This document shows, in pieces, positions 1 through 7,921 of a DNA stretch of 11,969 nucleotides. A model generated the notes under the pieces. That model was not told the DNA's origin. It made no database searches and saw nothing but the letters and a program-made list of their open reading frames with translations. Every line of letters begins with the position of its first letter. Position 1 is the stretch's first letter. The translations under genes and the position numbers were made by a program. The DNA is from CAYYGL01 sp964471235 (GTDB lineage: Bacteria > Calditrichota > Calditrichia > RBG-13-44-9 > J075): assembly GCA_964471235.1 (NCBI GenBank), contig CAYYGL010000148.1, positions 1 to 11,969 of the forward strand, given 5' to 3'.

Positions 1-200
1 ATTTTTTCGATTACCCCCTCCTGCTCCCCAATCAGGGAAACCACCACCTGGTCTCCCACTTTCACGGAAGTATAGCCGGAGGCATTTAGAGTCACTTTTC
101 CCCGGAGAGTGCAGGTAACGATATGATGATTGATTGCAACACGGTAAGTCTTTCGGGCGGCGCTTAGAACAATGCCAATGTGATTATCCTTCCGATTCAT
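1..200 (-). CDS. rsgA: RsgA ribosome-assembly GTPase, N-terminal fragment
   Basis: This is the first 66 codons of a gene that leaves the window at the left edge. RsgA is a circularly permuted GTPase that checks late maturation of the 30S ribosomal subunit. What is visible fits its N-terminal OB-fold domain: an opening GIVLSAARKTYRVAI strand pair, then CTLRGKV, then the loop-strand pattern VKVGDQVVVSLIGEQEGVIEK, which matches the 'C.RGK......VGD.V......GvI..I' layout of the family. The GTPase motifs lie outside the window, so the assignment rests on the OB domain alone. The ATG at 198-200 was chosen because it puts the conserved GIV strand close to the N terminus, as in the family. No good Shine-Dalgarno sequence precedes it. 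The gene starts 15 nt after the penicillin-binding protein stop on the same strand, so co-transcription or translational coupling is likely. Another OB-fold protein is the main alternative. Confidence 0.75.
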   Translation of the reverse strand, partial: MNRKDNHIGIVLSAARKTYRVAINHHIVTCTLRGKVTLNASGYTSVKVGDQVVVSLIGEQEGVIEK

Positions 201-215
201 AGACGCCAGGCGGTT

Positions 216-2366
216 CTAAAAAGTGGTATTGGGTCGTTTTTTATTCACTTCAAACCCCGGGTGCAAGTCACATGTCTCGGTCGGATGGTATTTCACATTG
301 AATACTTCGTTTTTAATCACATGAGGACAAAAATTCGTGGCAATTTTTCCGCTGTCTTCACAGATATCCAGGGTGATCACCCCGGGCGGCTGCCGGAATT
401 CCATCGGTTTTAACCCCAATTCCGGGTCATTGTAAATCAATTTCATGAACTCCGCCCAAAACGGCAGTGCGGCATGAGAACCGGTTTCCCCGCGCCCTAA
501 TTTCATTTCCGGATTATCCAAACCTACCCATACACCGGCCGTCACGTAAGGGGTATAGCCAATAAACCAGGCATCGGTGTTGTCATTGGTCGTGCCGGTT
601 TTTCCGGCAGCCGGTGCCAGAAACTGGAACTTCCAGCGCACCCGCACGCCGGTGCCGTGTTTGATCACATCCTCCAGCATATTTGTGATGATATAAGCCG
701 TAATCGGACTGAGCACCTGGCTTCGCCTGGGCTGTTTGCGGTACAATACATTCCCATGACGGTCTTCAATTTTAAGAATGGAGATTGGTTCCACTCGTAT
801 CCCCTGATTTGCCAACACCCCGAAGGCACTGACCATTTCCAGCGGAATCACTTCAAAGCTGCCCATGGCAAGACTGTAAAAGGGGCGCAATGGGGTGGTG
901 ATGCCCAGTTGCCGGGCAGTTCGTACCACCGCTTCCGGGCCAATTTCCAGGATTAAGCGGGCAGCAATTAAATTCAACGAACGACGTAATCCTTCCCGCA
1001 GGGTGGTTAATCCCCCAAAGGTATGGTCAAAATTTTCCGGCGTCCAGCGGGTACCGTCCTGGTTGCGTACTACCACCGGCTGGTTGAGTAATTTATCTGC
1101 CGGCGTGTAACCATTATCAATGGCGGCGGTATAAAGAAAGGGTTTAAAAGTAGAGCCGGGCTGGCGAAGCGCCTGCACGGCACGGTTGAATTTTGACTTC
1201 TCGAAATCCCGCCCCCCAACCATCGCTAAAATATGCCCGGTGCGATGGTCTATGGCTACAAAGGCAATTTGAACTTCTGCTTTCTGCTCAAACACCGAAT
1301 CCGGGATTTCATGCTCTTTTTTCCAGGGCTGCAATTTTTTTAATACCCGCGCCTGCAATTCCGGCATGTGTTTGCGAATCGCGCTGTCCATAGCCGCCTG
1401 GTAATGGGTATTCAATGTGGTATATACCTGCAACCCATCTTCATACACGTTTACCTGAAGAGAATCCTGTAAACTGTTTAATTGTTGCCGCACATACTCG
1501 GCAAAATAAGGGGCAATCCCCAGTTGGTTTCCCATATCTTGGGTAACAATGGGATGCTCTTTTAAAGTATCGTAGGCAGCTTCGGTAAGATAACCACAAA
1601 CGACCATGTTGTGCAGGACCAGGTTTCGGCGCGTTGTCGCCCGATCGGGATGATTCAGGGGAGAATAGATAGCGGGTCCTTTTAACAATCCGATTAACAG
1701 CGCACCCTCATCGGGTGTTAAATCGGTAACATCTTTATTAAAATATTTTTTCGCTGCACTTTGAATCCCATAAGCCCCTCTTCCAAAATAGGAGATGTTC
1801 AGATACATCTCCAGGATTTCTTCTTTGGAGTATGTTCGTTCGATTTGAATTGCGGTTAGAATTTCTCTTAGCTTCCGCAGGATGTTTCGCTCGAAACCTA
1901 TTTTTTTGTTGAACAAATTCCGAGCCACCTGCATGGTGATGGTGCTAAAACCCTGTCGAAACCCAAGATGAATCAGATTGACGATTACCGCCCGGGGGAC
2001 ATTTTTCATATTGATCCCCCAGTGCTTGAAAAAATCACGGTCTTCGGTTGCAATGGCAGCTTTTACCACATAGTCCGGGATATAATCATAAGGAATCCAA
2101 ATCCGGTTATAGGTAAAAAGTTCGTGGATAACCTTCTGTCCATCGGCAGAATAGATGCGCGTCACCTGTGCCGGGTGAACATTTTCCAGATCCGTTAAGT
2201 CCGGCATTCCCTGGATCAAATACGCCAGAAAAATACCACCGCCCAATACCAAGACGGCAAGGGCGATCCCGATACGCTTCCCGGTTATCCATCGCTTGCC
2301 GGAGGCTGCAGGCACGGGGGAACGCTCCGGCTCTTCCGGCTCTTTGGTTAAAAAATATTCAGACAT
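216..2366 (-). CDS. Class A penicillin-binding protein (transglycosylase/transpeptidase, PBP1A type)
   Basis: This is a bifunctional murein synthase of 716 aa, anchored in the inner membrane and acting in the periplasm: it polymerises lipid II and cross-links the peptides. A basic cytoplasmic tail (1-31) precedes one membrane helix (about 31-52). The GT51 transglycosylase domain (about 60-240) shows ATEDRDFFKHWG with the catalytic Glu at 108, GFSTITMQ at 139-146, the RKLRE block at 164-168 and KEEILEMYLN at 181-190. The transpeptidase domain (about 365-640) has all three active-site motifs: SxxK (S405-TFK408, the acylated Ser), SxN (S463-L-N465) and KTGT (589-592). The C-terminal tail carries three spaced Cys (669, 680, 699) and a final CDLH, a pattern seen in many PBP1A homologues. 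Everything needed for both activities is present. The start has a GGTGA-like ribosome site. It is transcribed away from the lipoprotein operon and reads into rsgA. PBP1A is favoured over PBP1C because there is no PBP1C-type C-terminal domain. Confidence 0.96.
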   Translation of the reverse strand: MSEYFLTKEPEEPERSPVPAASGKRWITGKRIGIALAVLVLGGGIFLAYLIQGMPDLTDLENVHPAQVTRIYSADGQKVIHELFTYNRIWIPYDYIPDYVVKAAIATEDRDFFKHWGINMKNVPRAVIVNLIHLGFRQGFSTITMQVARNLFNKKIGFERNILRKLREILTAIQIERTYSKEEILEMYLNISYFGRGAYGIQSAAKKYFNKDVTDLTPDEGALLIGLLKGPAIYSPLNHPDRATTRRNLVLHNMVVCGYLTEAAYDTLKEHPIVTQDMGNQLGIAPYFAEYVRQQLNSLQDSLQVNVYEDGLQVYTTLNTHYQAAMDSAIRKHMPELQARVLKKLQPWKKEHEIPDSVFEQKAEVQIAFVAIDHRTGHILAMVGGRDFEKSKFNRAVQALRQPGSTFKPFLYTAAIDNGYTPADKLLNQPVVVRNQDGTRWTPENFDHTFGGLTTLREGLRRSLNLIAARLILEIGPEAVVRTARQLGITTPLRPFYSLAMGSFEVIPLEMVSAFGVLANQGIRVEPISILKIEDRHGNVLYRKQPRRSQVLSPITAYIITNMLEDVIKHGTGVRVRWKFQFLAPAAGKTGTTNDNTDAWFIGYTPYVTAGVWVGLDNPEMKLGRGETGSHAALPFWAEFMKLIYNDPELGLKPMEFRQPPGVITLDICEDSGKIATNFCPHVIKNEVFNVKYHPTETCDLHPGFEVNKKRPNTTF

Positions 2367-2592
2367 AACGTTTCACCATTCTTCTCACTATCCCCCCATT
2401 GCATGCGGAGAGGAAGCATTGAACAAGTTTATCATCCCCTTTCATTGGGAATTTTAAATGACATAACAAATGAATTTGTTTCTGCAAAACTTAGGATATA
2501 TGAAAAATCAAATCAAGTAGAATTTATTGATATGCCCCCCGGAAAGAGAAAGGAAACAACGAGGAGCTTTCGTTCACCGGGTTATTTTTCAC

Positions 2593-2622
2593 TTGTAATG
2601 CCTGAATTATAAGTCTTATATT
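2593..2622 (+). promoter_or_regulatory. Candidate sigma70-type promoter of the lipoprotein operon
   Basis: TTGTAA (2593-2598) and TATATT (2617-2622) are separated by 18 nt and lie about 30 nt before the start of the TPR lipoprotein gene. The fit is partial (about 4 of 6 at -35, 5 of 6 at -10). The region is AT-rich, so chance matches are likely. The surrounding 287-bp divergent spacer (2367-2653) must carry promoters for both directions. I saw no convincing candidate for the minus-strand gene. Confidence 0.3.
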
Positions 2623-2653
2623 CGCAAGGTACAAATTAAGAAAACATTTATAG

Positions 2654-4333
2654 ATGAAATACAAGACATTCATACTTTTTCTGGTCATTTTGTTGTTCAC
2701 CGGATGCAGCAGCACCCGGCAGGCAACTCGTTTGAATCATATTGCCACCGATATTCAACATCCCCCTCGTCAAGCGGTGGATCATTACCTGAGCGGAGCA
2801 CTGCACGATTTCCAGGACCAATATGGAGCTGCCATCCGGGAATACCGACATGCCTTACGGTTTGATTCTGCCTCTGCCCAGATTTTAAAAGCCATTGGTA
2901 GAGATTACTACCGAATGGAAAACTTCTCCAAAGCCATCCCTTACCTGCAACGCTCTTTTAAACACAACCCGACCGATAAAGAAACCCTGTATCTCCTTGC
3001 CGATGTTTCTCTCAAACAGGGAAATATGGAAAATGCCATCCACTATTTTGAAGAATTATATCGGTTAGACCCTTACAACGTAAATGTGCAGGGGAATTTA
3101 ATTTACCTGTATACCAAAACCGGTAAGACTGAAAAGCTGGTTCAGTTCCGGGAACACCTTTTGGAACTGACAGGCTATAAAGGGGAAACCGCCTATAAAT
3201 TACTTTCCCTTTATATGAAACTGAATCGACTTACCAAAGCGCATCGTCTAATTGAGAAACTGCTGCAGAAAGACCCTGGCGAGCCCAACAATTGGATAAT
3301 ATACGGCAATATCCTGGAACTGGAAAGCGACACGGTGGGAGCTATCGGGGCTTATCAAAAAGCGATTAGTCTGGAACCGGAAAACGACCGCTTATTAAAT
3401 CAACTTTACTTGCTTTACCTGGACCGACAGGATTGGAAAGGCATGATATATACCTTTGGGGAGCTGGTGAAACAGGATTCCACCAATTATCGTGCCCGGT
3501 TATTTTTAGCGGAAGGATATTTAAGAGAGAAACAATATCGTCGGGCAGAGAAAATTCTTTCGCCATTGTTGGAGACGGATGAATTCCGCGCCCGGGCATA
3601 TCAACTGTTAGGGCAAATCTCCCTGGAACAAAATCAACTCGACAAGGCTCAGGAGTATTTTACCAAACTTACGGAATTGGAACCCTGGAACCCACAGTTC
3701 TGGAGAATTGTTGCCACCCTGTACATACAGAAAGGGCAACTCGACAAAAGCGTTGCCGTACTAAAAGAGGGGTTGCAAGCCAACCGGGGCAATCCCGATC
3801 TGTTATCTCTATACGGCACGGCATTGCAGCAATTAAATCGCCATGAAGAAGCGTTGCCGCCATTGCTCGAGGCTTACCGGAAAGACTCCAGAAATCTGAA
3901 CACCATTGTGACCCTCGGGGTGGTTTATGAAACATTAAAAATGTATACCAAATTGGACTCTCTGTATGAGAATGCTCTCAGGGATTTTCCCAACAACGCC
4001 CTGTTGTTAAACAATTTCAGTTATTCCCTGGCGGAACGGGGAATCCGCTTACAGGAAGCGTTGGATATGGCACGTCGGGCACTGGAAGCAGAACCGGATA
4101 ATGGTGCATATCTGGATACCGTGGGGTGGATTTATTTTCGTCTGGGGGATTACCAACAGGCGTTAGTGTATATTGAAAAAGCAATTGAACACCGTGAAGG
4201 AAGTGCGGAAGTATTAAGACATTTAGGAGATGTGTATCAAAAATTGGGGCAGGAAGACCAGGCACGCCACTACTGGCAGAAAGCCCTGGAAAAAGAACCG
4301 GATAATGAGGAGTTAAAAGAACGACTCAAATGA
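2654..4333 (+). CDS. TPR-repeat lipoprotein
   Basis: The 559-aa product starts with a lipoprotein signal peptide (MKYKTFILFLVILLFTGC). The lipobox LFTGC puts the acylated Cys at residue 18, followed by SSTRQ without an Asp at +2, so an outer-membrane destination is plausible. From about residue 45 to the C terminus it is almost entirely tetratricopeptide repeats, about a dozen 34-residue helical pairs with typical A...Y...A..L.P signatures, for example GAIGAYQKAISLEPEN, QLDKAQEYFTKLTELEPWN, DYQQALVYIEKAIEH and DQARHYWQKALEKEPDN. TPR solenoids bind partner proteins, and no catalytic domain is visible. It heads a tight operon: the next lipoprotein gene begins 22 nt after its stop. In Bacteroidota, TPR proteins are often found beside DUF4292 genes (family knowledge from memory), which fits. 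The partner is unknown. The start is fixed by the signal peptide, although no Shine-Dalgarno sequence is visible. Confidence 0.93.
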   Translation: MKYKTFILFLVILLFTGCSSTRQATRLNHIATDIQHPPRQAVDHYLSGALHDFQDQYGAAIREYRHALRFDSASAQILKAIGRDYYRMENFSKAIPYLQRSFKHNPTDKETLYLLADVSLKQGNMENAIHYFEELYRLDPYNVNVQGNLIYLYTKTGKTEKLVQFREHLLELTGYKGETAYKLLSLYMKLNRLTKAHRLIEKLLQKDPGEPNNWIIYGNILELESDTVGAIGAYQKAISLEPENDRLLNQLYLLYLDRQDWKGMIYTFGELVKQDSTNYRARLFLAEGYLREKQYRRAEKILSPLLETDEFRARAYQLLGQISLEQNQLDKAQEYFTKLTELEPWNPQFWRIVATLYIQKGQLDKSVAVLKEGLQANRGNPDLLSLYGTALQQLNRHEEALPPLLEAYRKDSRNLNTIVTLGVVYETLKMYTKLDSLYENALRDFPNNALLLNNFSYSLAERGIRLQEALDMARRALEAEPDNGAYLDTVGWIYFRLGDYQQALVYIEKAIEHREGSAEVLRHLGDVYQKLGQEDQARHYWQKALEKEPDNEELKERLK

Positions 4334-4355
4334 CTTCCGGCATTCAACAGATTAA

Positions 4356-5216
4356 ATGCATCGTAAAAAAGGCGTATTCAATATGATGTTAACCGATTCA
4401 AACAAGACTTCCGTCCACCCCTGGGAAAGCTCGCCGCCCCGAAGACAAATTTCCCGCCTCGTGATTGCAATCATCGGGAGTATATTCCTCCTGGCTGGAT
4501 GCAGCAGCGGCACGAAGATCTTTCGGGTGAAAACATTTATTACCAAACTCAGAATTTGGCCGGAGGTCTATCTTCAAAATTTTCAGCGGGTGGAGACCTT
4601 CCATGGAAAAGCCCGGTTGACGATTGAATCGGAGAACCTTTCCGGGAATGTATCTTTGGAAACTTACTGGGTTCATCCGGATAAACTCTACCTGAAAGCC
4701 GAAGGTCCCCTGGGACTGGATATCGGAAAGATGTTTATTGGTGAAAAACGGTTTATTGTTTATAATCAGTATAACAATTTCTTTACCTCCGGCAGTGTGG
4801 ATGATCCCTATCTGAACCGCTTCTGGCAAACGAACTTCAATTTAAAGCAACTGAAATATGCGGTGTTGGGGTTTCCGCTTTATTGGGACCCGGCGCTGGC
4901 ATTGGTGGATACGGTGAATGGCATTTTTGTTACCCGGGACGATGAAATTGAATATCGGTACGTGGTAAATCCGCAAAATGGGTTGCTGGAAAGCCTGGAA
5001 GCCAGTCGCAATAACCGGGTGTTTCTCCAACAGGATTTCAAGAATTACCGGGTGGTTGGCGGTGTCTTTTTTCCCTCCATTATCCGTCTGACCCTGATCG
5101 ATCAGAAGGAGCGGATTTCCATTTTTTACAAGGAAATGGAAGTGAACGTCCCTATCGATCCGGAGATTTATACCATAGATATCAGTTCCAAAGTCCAACA
5201 ACTTAATGTGAATTGA
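4356..5216 (+). CDS. DUF4292/LolB-like outer-membrane lipoprotein
   Basis: The product is up to 286 aa with a lipoprotein signal: basic RRQISR, a hydrophobic stretch LVIAIIGSIFLLAGC and an acylated Cys at residue 49. The mature part resembles the DUF4292 family, which is related to the LolA/LolB fold. It has FHGKARLTIESENLSGNVSL, then DKLYLKAEGPLGLDIGKMFI, an aromatic FIVYNQYNNFFTSG segment and a C-terminal run of beta strands ending near VPIDPEIYTID. Such proteins are thought to be concave beta-barrel halves that hold lipid or lipoprotein, but the role of DUF4292 is not established. The pre-signal stretch is unusually long (about 30 residues), so the real start may be downstream of 4356, for example the Met codons at about 4383-4388. 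No Shine-Dalgarno sequence decides it. It sits between the TPR lipoprotein (22 nt upstream) and the glycosyltransferase (9 nt downstream), clearly in one operon. Family assignment is from pattern recognition only. Confidence 0.8.
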   Translation: MHRKKGVFNMMLTDSNKTSVHPWESSPPRRQISRLVIAIIGSIFLLAGCSSGTKIFRVKTFITKLRIWPEVYLQNFQRVETFHGKARLTIESENLSGNVSLETYWVHPDKLYLKAEGPLGLDIGKMFIGEKRFIVYNQYNNFFTSGSVDDPYLNRFWQTNFNLKQLKYAVLGFPLYWDPALALVDTVNGIFVTRDDEIEYRYVVNPQNGLLESLEASRNNRVFLQQDFKNYRVVGGVFFPSIIRLTLIDQKERISIFYKEMEVNVPIDPEIYTIDISSKVQQLNVN

Positions 5217-5225
5217 TGCGGCGAT

Positions 5226-6149
5226 ATGGACCTTTCGATTGTGATCCCGGCATTTAATGAGAAGGATTCGCTACTGGAGTTGCTAAAACGAATTACCGAA
5301 GAGATGGAATCGCAGACTCTGGAATATGAAGTGATTATCGTGGATGACGGCAGCACGGACGGAACGTTGGCAGAGCTTCATCGGCTGAAATCGCAATACC
5401 CCCGCCTTAAGGCCATCAGTTTCCGGCGAAATTACGGCAAAAGCCCGGCGTTATCCGAAGGATTCCGGCTTGCCAGCGGTACGTATGTGGTGACCATGGA
5501 TGCCGATTTGCAGGACGACCCGGCGGAAATCCCGGCGTTGATAGAAAAACTGGAATCCGGCTACGACATGGTCTCCGGGTGGAAAAAAAAGCGTCATGAC
5601 CCTCTCAGTAAAACCGTTCCTTCCCGCATTTTCAATTTTTTCACCGCCCGGTTGACCGGAATCCCCATCCACGATTTTAACTGCGGCTTAAAAATTTATC
5701 GCCGGGAAGTGGTGGAGTCGCTCCAGGTGTATGGAGAACTGCATCGCTTTTTGCCGGTACTGGCACACTGGCAGGGCTTCCGGGTGGGGGAACTCCCGGT
5801 TCAACATCACCCCCGCAAATACGGGAAAAGCAAATTCGGCTTCGCCCGTTTCCTGAACGGCTTTTTCGATCTGTTAACGGTCTTATTTCTCACCCGTTTT
5901 AAAACCTCTCCGCTGCATGTATTCGGCTTTATCGGCATGGGCCTTTTCTCTATCGGTTTTATCATCGAACTCTATTTAACCTGGCAATGGTTTTTAGGAC
6001 ATGGTATTGGCAGACGACCGTTATTCTTCCTGGGAATATTAACCATCATCGTGGGGGTGCAGTTTGTGGGGTTCGGTCTGGTGGCGGAGATGCTCTCTGC
6101 CGGTTTTGCCGAAAACGTGACCTATTCAATTCGGGAACGGATTGAGTGA
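5226..6149 (+). CDS. Family 2 glycosyltransferase, polyprenyl-phosphate (DPM1/GtrB/ArnC) type
   Basis: This 307-aa enzyme is predicted to move a sugar from a nucleotide donor onto a polyprenyl phosphate at the cytoplasmic face of the inner membrane. The GT-A domain (about 1-215) starts SIVIPAFNE. It has the nucleotide-binding VDDGSTDGT (D40-D41), the metal-binding MDADLQDDP (D92, D94, with the QDDP typical of this subfamily), GWKKKRHDP (118-126), the DFNCGLKIYRR block (150-160) and the basic HHPRKYGKSKF (194-204). These are the conserved blocks of the GtrB/ArnC/DPM1-like group. Two hydrophobic C-terminal helices (about 230-255 and 268-292) complete the usual length and topology. It begins 9 nt after the DUF4292-like gene, making it the last gene of the lipoprotein operon. 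The sugar cannot be read from the sequence. No flippase or oligosaccharyltransferase is nearby. Confidence 0.93.
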   Translation: MDLSIVIPAFNEKDSLLELLKRITEEMESQTLEYEVIIVDDGSTDGTLAELHRLKSQYPRLKAISFRRNYGKSPALSEGFRLASGTYVVTMDADLQDDPAEIPALIEKLESGYDMVSGWKKKRHDPLSKTVPSRIFNFFTARLTGIPIHDFNCGLKIYRREVVESLQVYGELHRFLPVLAHWQGFRVGELPVQHHPRKYGKSKFGFARFLNGFFDLLTVLFLTRFKTSPLHVFGFIGMGLFSIGFIIELYLTWQWFLGHGIGRRPLFFLGILTIIVGVQFVGFGLVAEMLSAGFAENVTYSIRERIE

Positions 6150-6168
6150 GAGGGAGTAGTTAATCAGC

Positions 6169-6213
6169 GTTCAGTAAGACAGTGCTCAGTAAGACAGTGT
6201 TCAGTAAGACAGT
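6169..6213. repeat. Tandem repeat, three 15-bp units
   Basis: The unit GTTCAGTAAGACAGT occurs three times head to tail (6169-6183, 6184-6198, 6199-6213). The middle copy differs by one base (GCTCAG instead of GTTCAG). It starts 20 nt after the stop of the upstream glycosyltransferase gene and is not in a coding frame that continues. There is no spacer between units, so it is not a CRISPR. It most likely arose by replication slippage. Confidence 0.9.
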
Positions 6214-6377
6214 CATCGGGAATCACCGAAACGCATTCGCTACCCTGTTTCTACCTGAGCACTTGCGACACCCTCTTCCTCTTTAAGGTTGACCACTTTA
6301 AAACATTATCAGGATTCACATTTGTTTTTAATGAACCGGATTTTATATTTATCCCGGAATCACTTTATTGCAGTCAG

Positions 6378-6509
6378 ATGAAAATTCGTATTGATCCACA
6401 TACATTAGAGAGAGCGGAGGAAAGAGGAGCAACAGAAGAAGAAATAAAACATGTAGCTTCAACAGATCGTATGGTGGGTGCTAATCTGTTAAACTTTCTT
6501 AGATTATGA
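6378..6509 (+). pseudogene. Truncated DUF4258-like small gene remnant
   Basis: A 43-codon reading frame begins MKIRIDPHTLERAEERGATEEEIKHV and stops at TGA 6507-6509. This opening closely resembles the N terminus of small DUF4258-type proteins ('h.HtleRa.eRgiteeeI..vl..'), which usually run to about 75-100 aa and go on through a glycine-rich beta hairpin. Here the similarity fades after about residue 27, and the final residues (STDRMVGANLLNFLRL) do not look like the family, so the 3' part seems to have been lost or replaced. Base composition is more AT-rich than the flanking glycosyltransferase genes, with AGA/GGA/ATA codons the neighbours rarely use, which suggests acquired DNA. Some relatives sit in toxin-antitoxin-like or accessory contexts, but no partner gene is seen here. 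It could also be a genuine very small gene. Recognition rests on the N-terminal motif only. Confidence 0.5.
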
Positions 6510-6543
6510 GCATCTTCTCCCTCTCATCCTAAACAACCTCTTT

Positions 6544-7581
6544 ATGAAACACTATCAATTTTATTCCGTTATTGTCCCCGCATATAATCGTAGAGAAGAA
6601 ATAAGAGAACTGCTTTCTTCGTTCCTTCAGTTGGATTTTCCCCGGGAGCGTTACGAGTTAATCATTGCCGATGATGGTTCGACGGATGGCACGGAGGAAT
6701 TGGTACGGGAATTCGCCCGGATTCACGAGTACCCGGTTCAATTCTACAGCCAACCGAATCGGGGTCCCGGTGCCGCCCGCAACATGGCAATGGAGAACGC
6801 CAGAGGCGATTTTTTTATTTTTGTGGATTCCGATTGCACCGTGCATCCGGATTGGTTGACGGCAATTGATCGTGCCCTGCATGAGCAGCAGGCAGATGCG
6901 TTCGGCGGACCGGATTCCTGCCGTGATGACTTTCCGCCCCTGCTAAAAGCGATTAATTATTCCATGACCTCCTTCATCACCACCGGGGGCATCCGGGGGC
7001 ATAAGCGCAAAAAATTGGGGAAATATTATCCGCGCAGCTTTAACATGGGGCTTTCCCGGAAGGTGTATGAACAAGTCGGGGGGTTTGGCAGCTTGCGCCA
7101 TGGGCAGGACATCGAGTTCAGTCACCGGATCATCAACAGCGGGGCAAAGGTGATACTGGTGCCGGAAGCCATTGTATTTCATAAGCGGCGCACCTCACTG
7201 AAAAAATTTTTCCGCCAGGTATTTAACTGGGGTGTGGCGCGGATTAACCTGTATAAAATCGACCGGGAGATGCTGGAACCGGTGCACGCCTTGCCGGCAC
7301 TCGCCACCCTGGTATTGTTTCTGCTGATGTTCGGCAGCCTGTTCAGTCCCGCAATCTGGTCAATCTTCCGCTGGTTGTTAAGTTTCGGCGCCCTGGTGTT
7401 GCTGTTGTCTGCCATTCATGCTGCCTGGCGATACCGCCACTGGAAAGTACTGTTCCTGACCCCATTGGTCATGCTAATTCAGATTACCGGATACGGATTG
7501 GGATTCCTGAGCGCTTTTGTGCTCCGGGTGATTTTGAAAAAAGGGGAGTTCACCGGCTTCCGGAAACGGTATTATCAGTAA
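6544..7581 (+). CDS. Family 2 glycosyltransferase with C-terminal membrane helices
   Basis: The 345-aa product has an N-terminal GT-A domain: SVIVPAYNRREE, the nucleotide-binding ADDGSTDGT (D43-D44), NRGPGAARNMAMENARGDF, the metal-binding VDSDCTVHPDW (D95, D97), the acceptor-side block SFNMGLSRKVYEQVGGF (165-181) and GQDIEFSHRI (187-196), whose D-x-E fits the usual catalytic-base region. Two to three hydrophobic segments follow (about 249-292 and 302-328), and the tail ends in basic residues. This layout resembles membrane-attached polysaccharide glycosyltransferases such as the ExoA-like group. It is not a recent copy of the glycosyltransferase at 5226-6149, because the motifs after DxD differ. 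It probably acts in envelope polysaccharide or glycolipid synthesis, but donor and acceptor cannot be told. It stands alone after a 394-bp spacer, with no visible Shine-Dalgarno sequence, and is followed by a convergent aminotransferase gene. Confidence 0.92.
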   Translation: MKHYQFYSVIVPAYNRREEIRELLSSFLQLDFPRERYELIIADDGSTDGTEELVREFARIHEYPVQFYSQPNRGPGAARNMAMENARGDFFIFVDSDCTVHPDWLTAIDRALHEQQADAFGGPDSCRDDFPPLLKAINYSMTSFITTGGIRGHKRKKLGKYYPRSFNMGLSRKVYEQVGGFGSLRHGQDIEFSHRIINSGAKVILVPEAIVFHKRRTSLKKFFRQVFNWGVARINLYKIDREMLEPVHALPALATLVLFLLMFGSLFSPAIWSIFRWLLSFGALVLLLSAIHAAWRYRHWKVLFLTPLVMLIQITGYGLGFLSAFVLRVILKKGEFTGFRKRYYQ

Positions 7582-7921
7582 GGAAACGAACCGGAGTTCG
7601 CCATCAGCAGTATATGGTAGATAAAGGAAACCAACATCAGTTGGACATCAGAAAAATAGAACGCGGAAAAACCCGGATTTTCGCAGATTTTTTTAACATG
7701 ATGACCCATCCCCTGTGTAAATCATTTATATCCGTTTCATCTGTGTGTTATTTCAAGTTCCGTCGAACTCACGTTAAATATGTGGCAGGTGGCAGTGACA
7801 GGCATAACAGCCCCTCTTTGGAACCTGGCAGGGTGAATATTGGGTGTCAACAGGTGCAGGCGGATGAGGATTGAAGAGGAGTGATTTTTACAATGCCGTA
7901 GCCATCCCCCATCTATCCCTT
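7582..7921. other. Convergent intergenic spacer, possible interspersed-repeat remnant
   Basis: This is 340 bp between the ends of two convergent genes. No intact gene or clear T-tailed hairpin is visible. The stretch at about 7655-7750 has phrases such as CGGATTTTCGCAGATTTTTT and ATCCGTTTCATCTGTGT. These resemble the degenerate 'AATCTGCG...AATCCGTG...CATCTGTGTT' repeats often found between genes in environmental FCB-type genomes. That resemblance is from memory and unproved. The open frame at 7614-7874 has no recognisable protein features. Confidence 0.35.

Larger units (their letters stand above)
6150..6543. other. Intergenic region with short tandem repeat and gene remnant
   Basis: These 394 bp between two same-strand glycosyltransferase genes hold no intact gene. 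The left part has a 3 x 15 bp tandem repeat (6169-6213). The right part (about 6290-6510) is AT-rich and contains a 43-codon remnant of a DUF4258-like gene. I see no terminator for the upstream operon. There is also no clear Shine-Dalgarno sequence before the gene at 6544. Confidence 0.6.

Noticed and set aside
4398..4829. 143-codon open frame on the minus strand
   Set aside because: It lies wholly antisense to the DUF4292-like lipoprotein gene, has no recognisable motif, and the plus-strand frame has a clear lipobox and family pattern.
4842..5201. 119-codon open frame on the minus strand
   Set aside because: It is antisense to the same lipoprotein gene and shows no protein features.
6169..6213. 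CRISPR-like array
   Set aside because: The 15-bp units are directly adjacent with no spacers, and no cas genes are present.
5226..7581. The two glycosyltransferase genes as a tandem duplication
   Set aside because: They share only the generic GT-A motifs. The blocks after the DxD and the membrane-helix layout differ, so they belong to different GT2 subgroups.
7614..7874. 86-codon open frame in the convergent spacer
   Set aside because: No family signature or ribosome site is seen, and the composition looks like non-coding repeat sequence rather than a gene.
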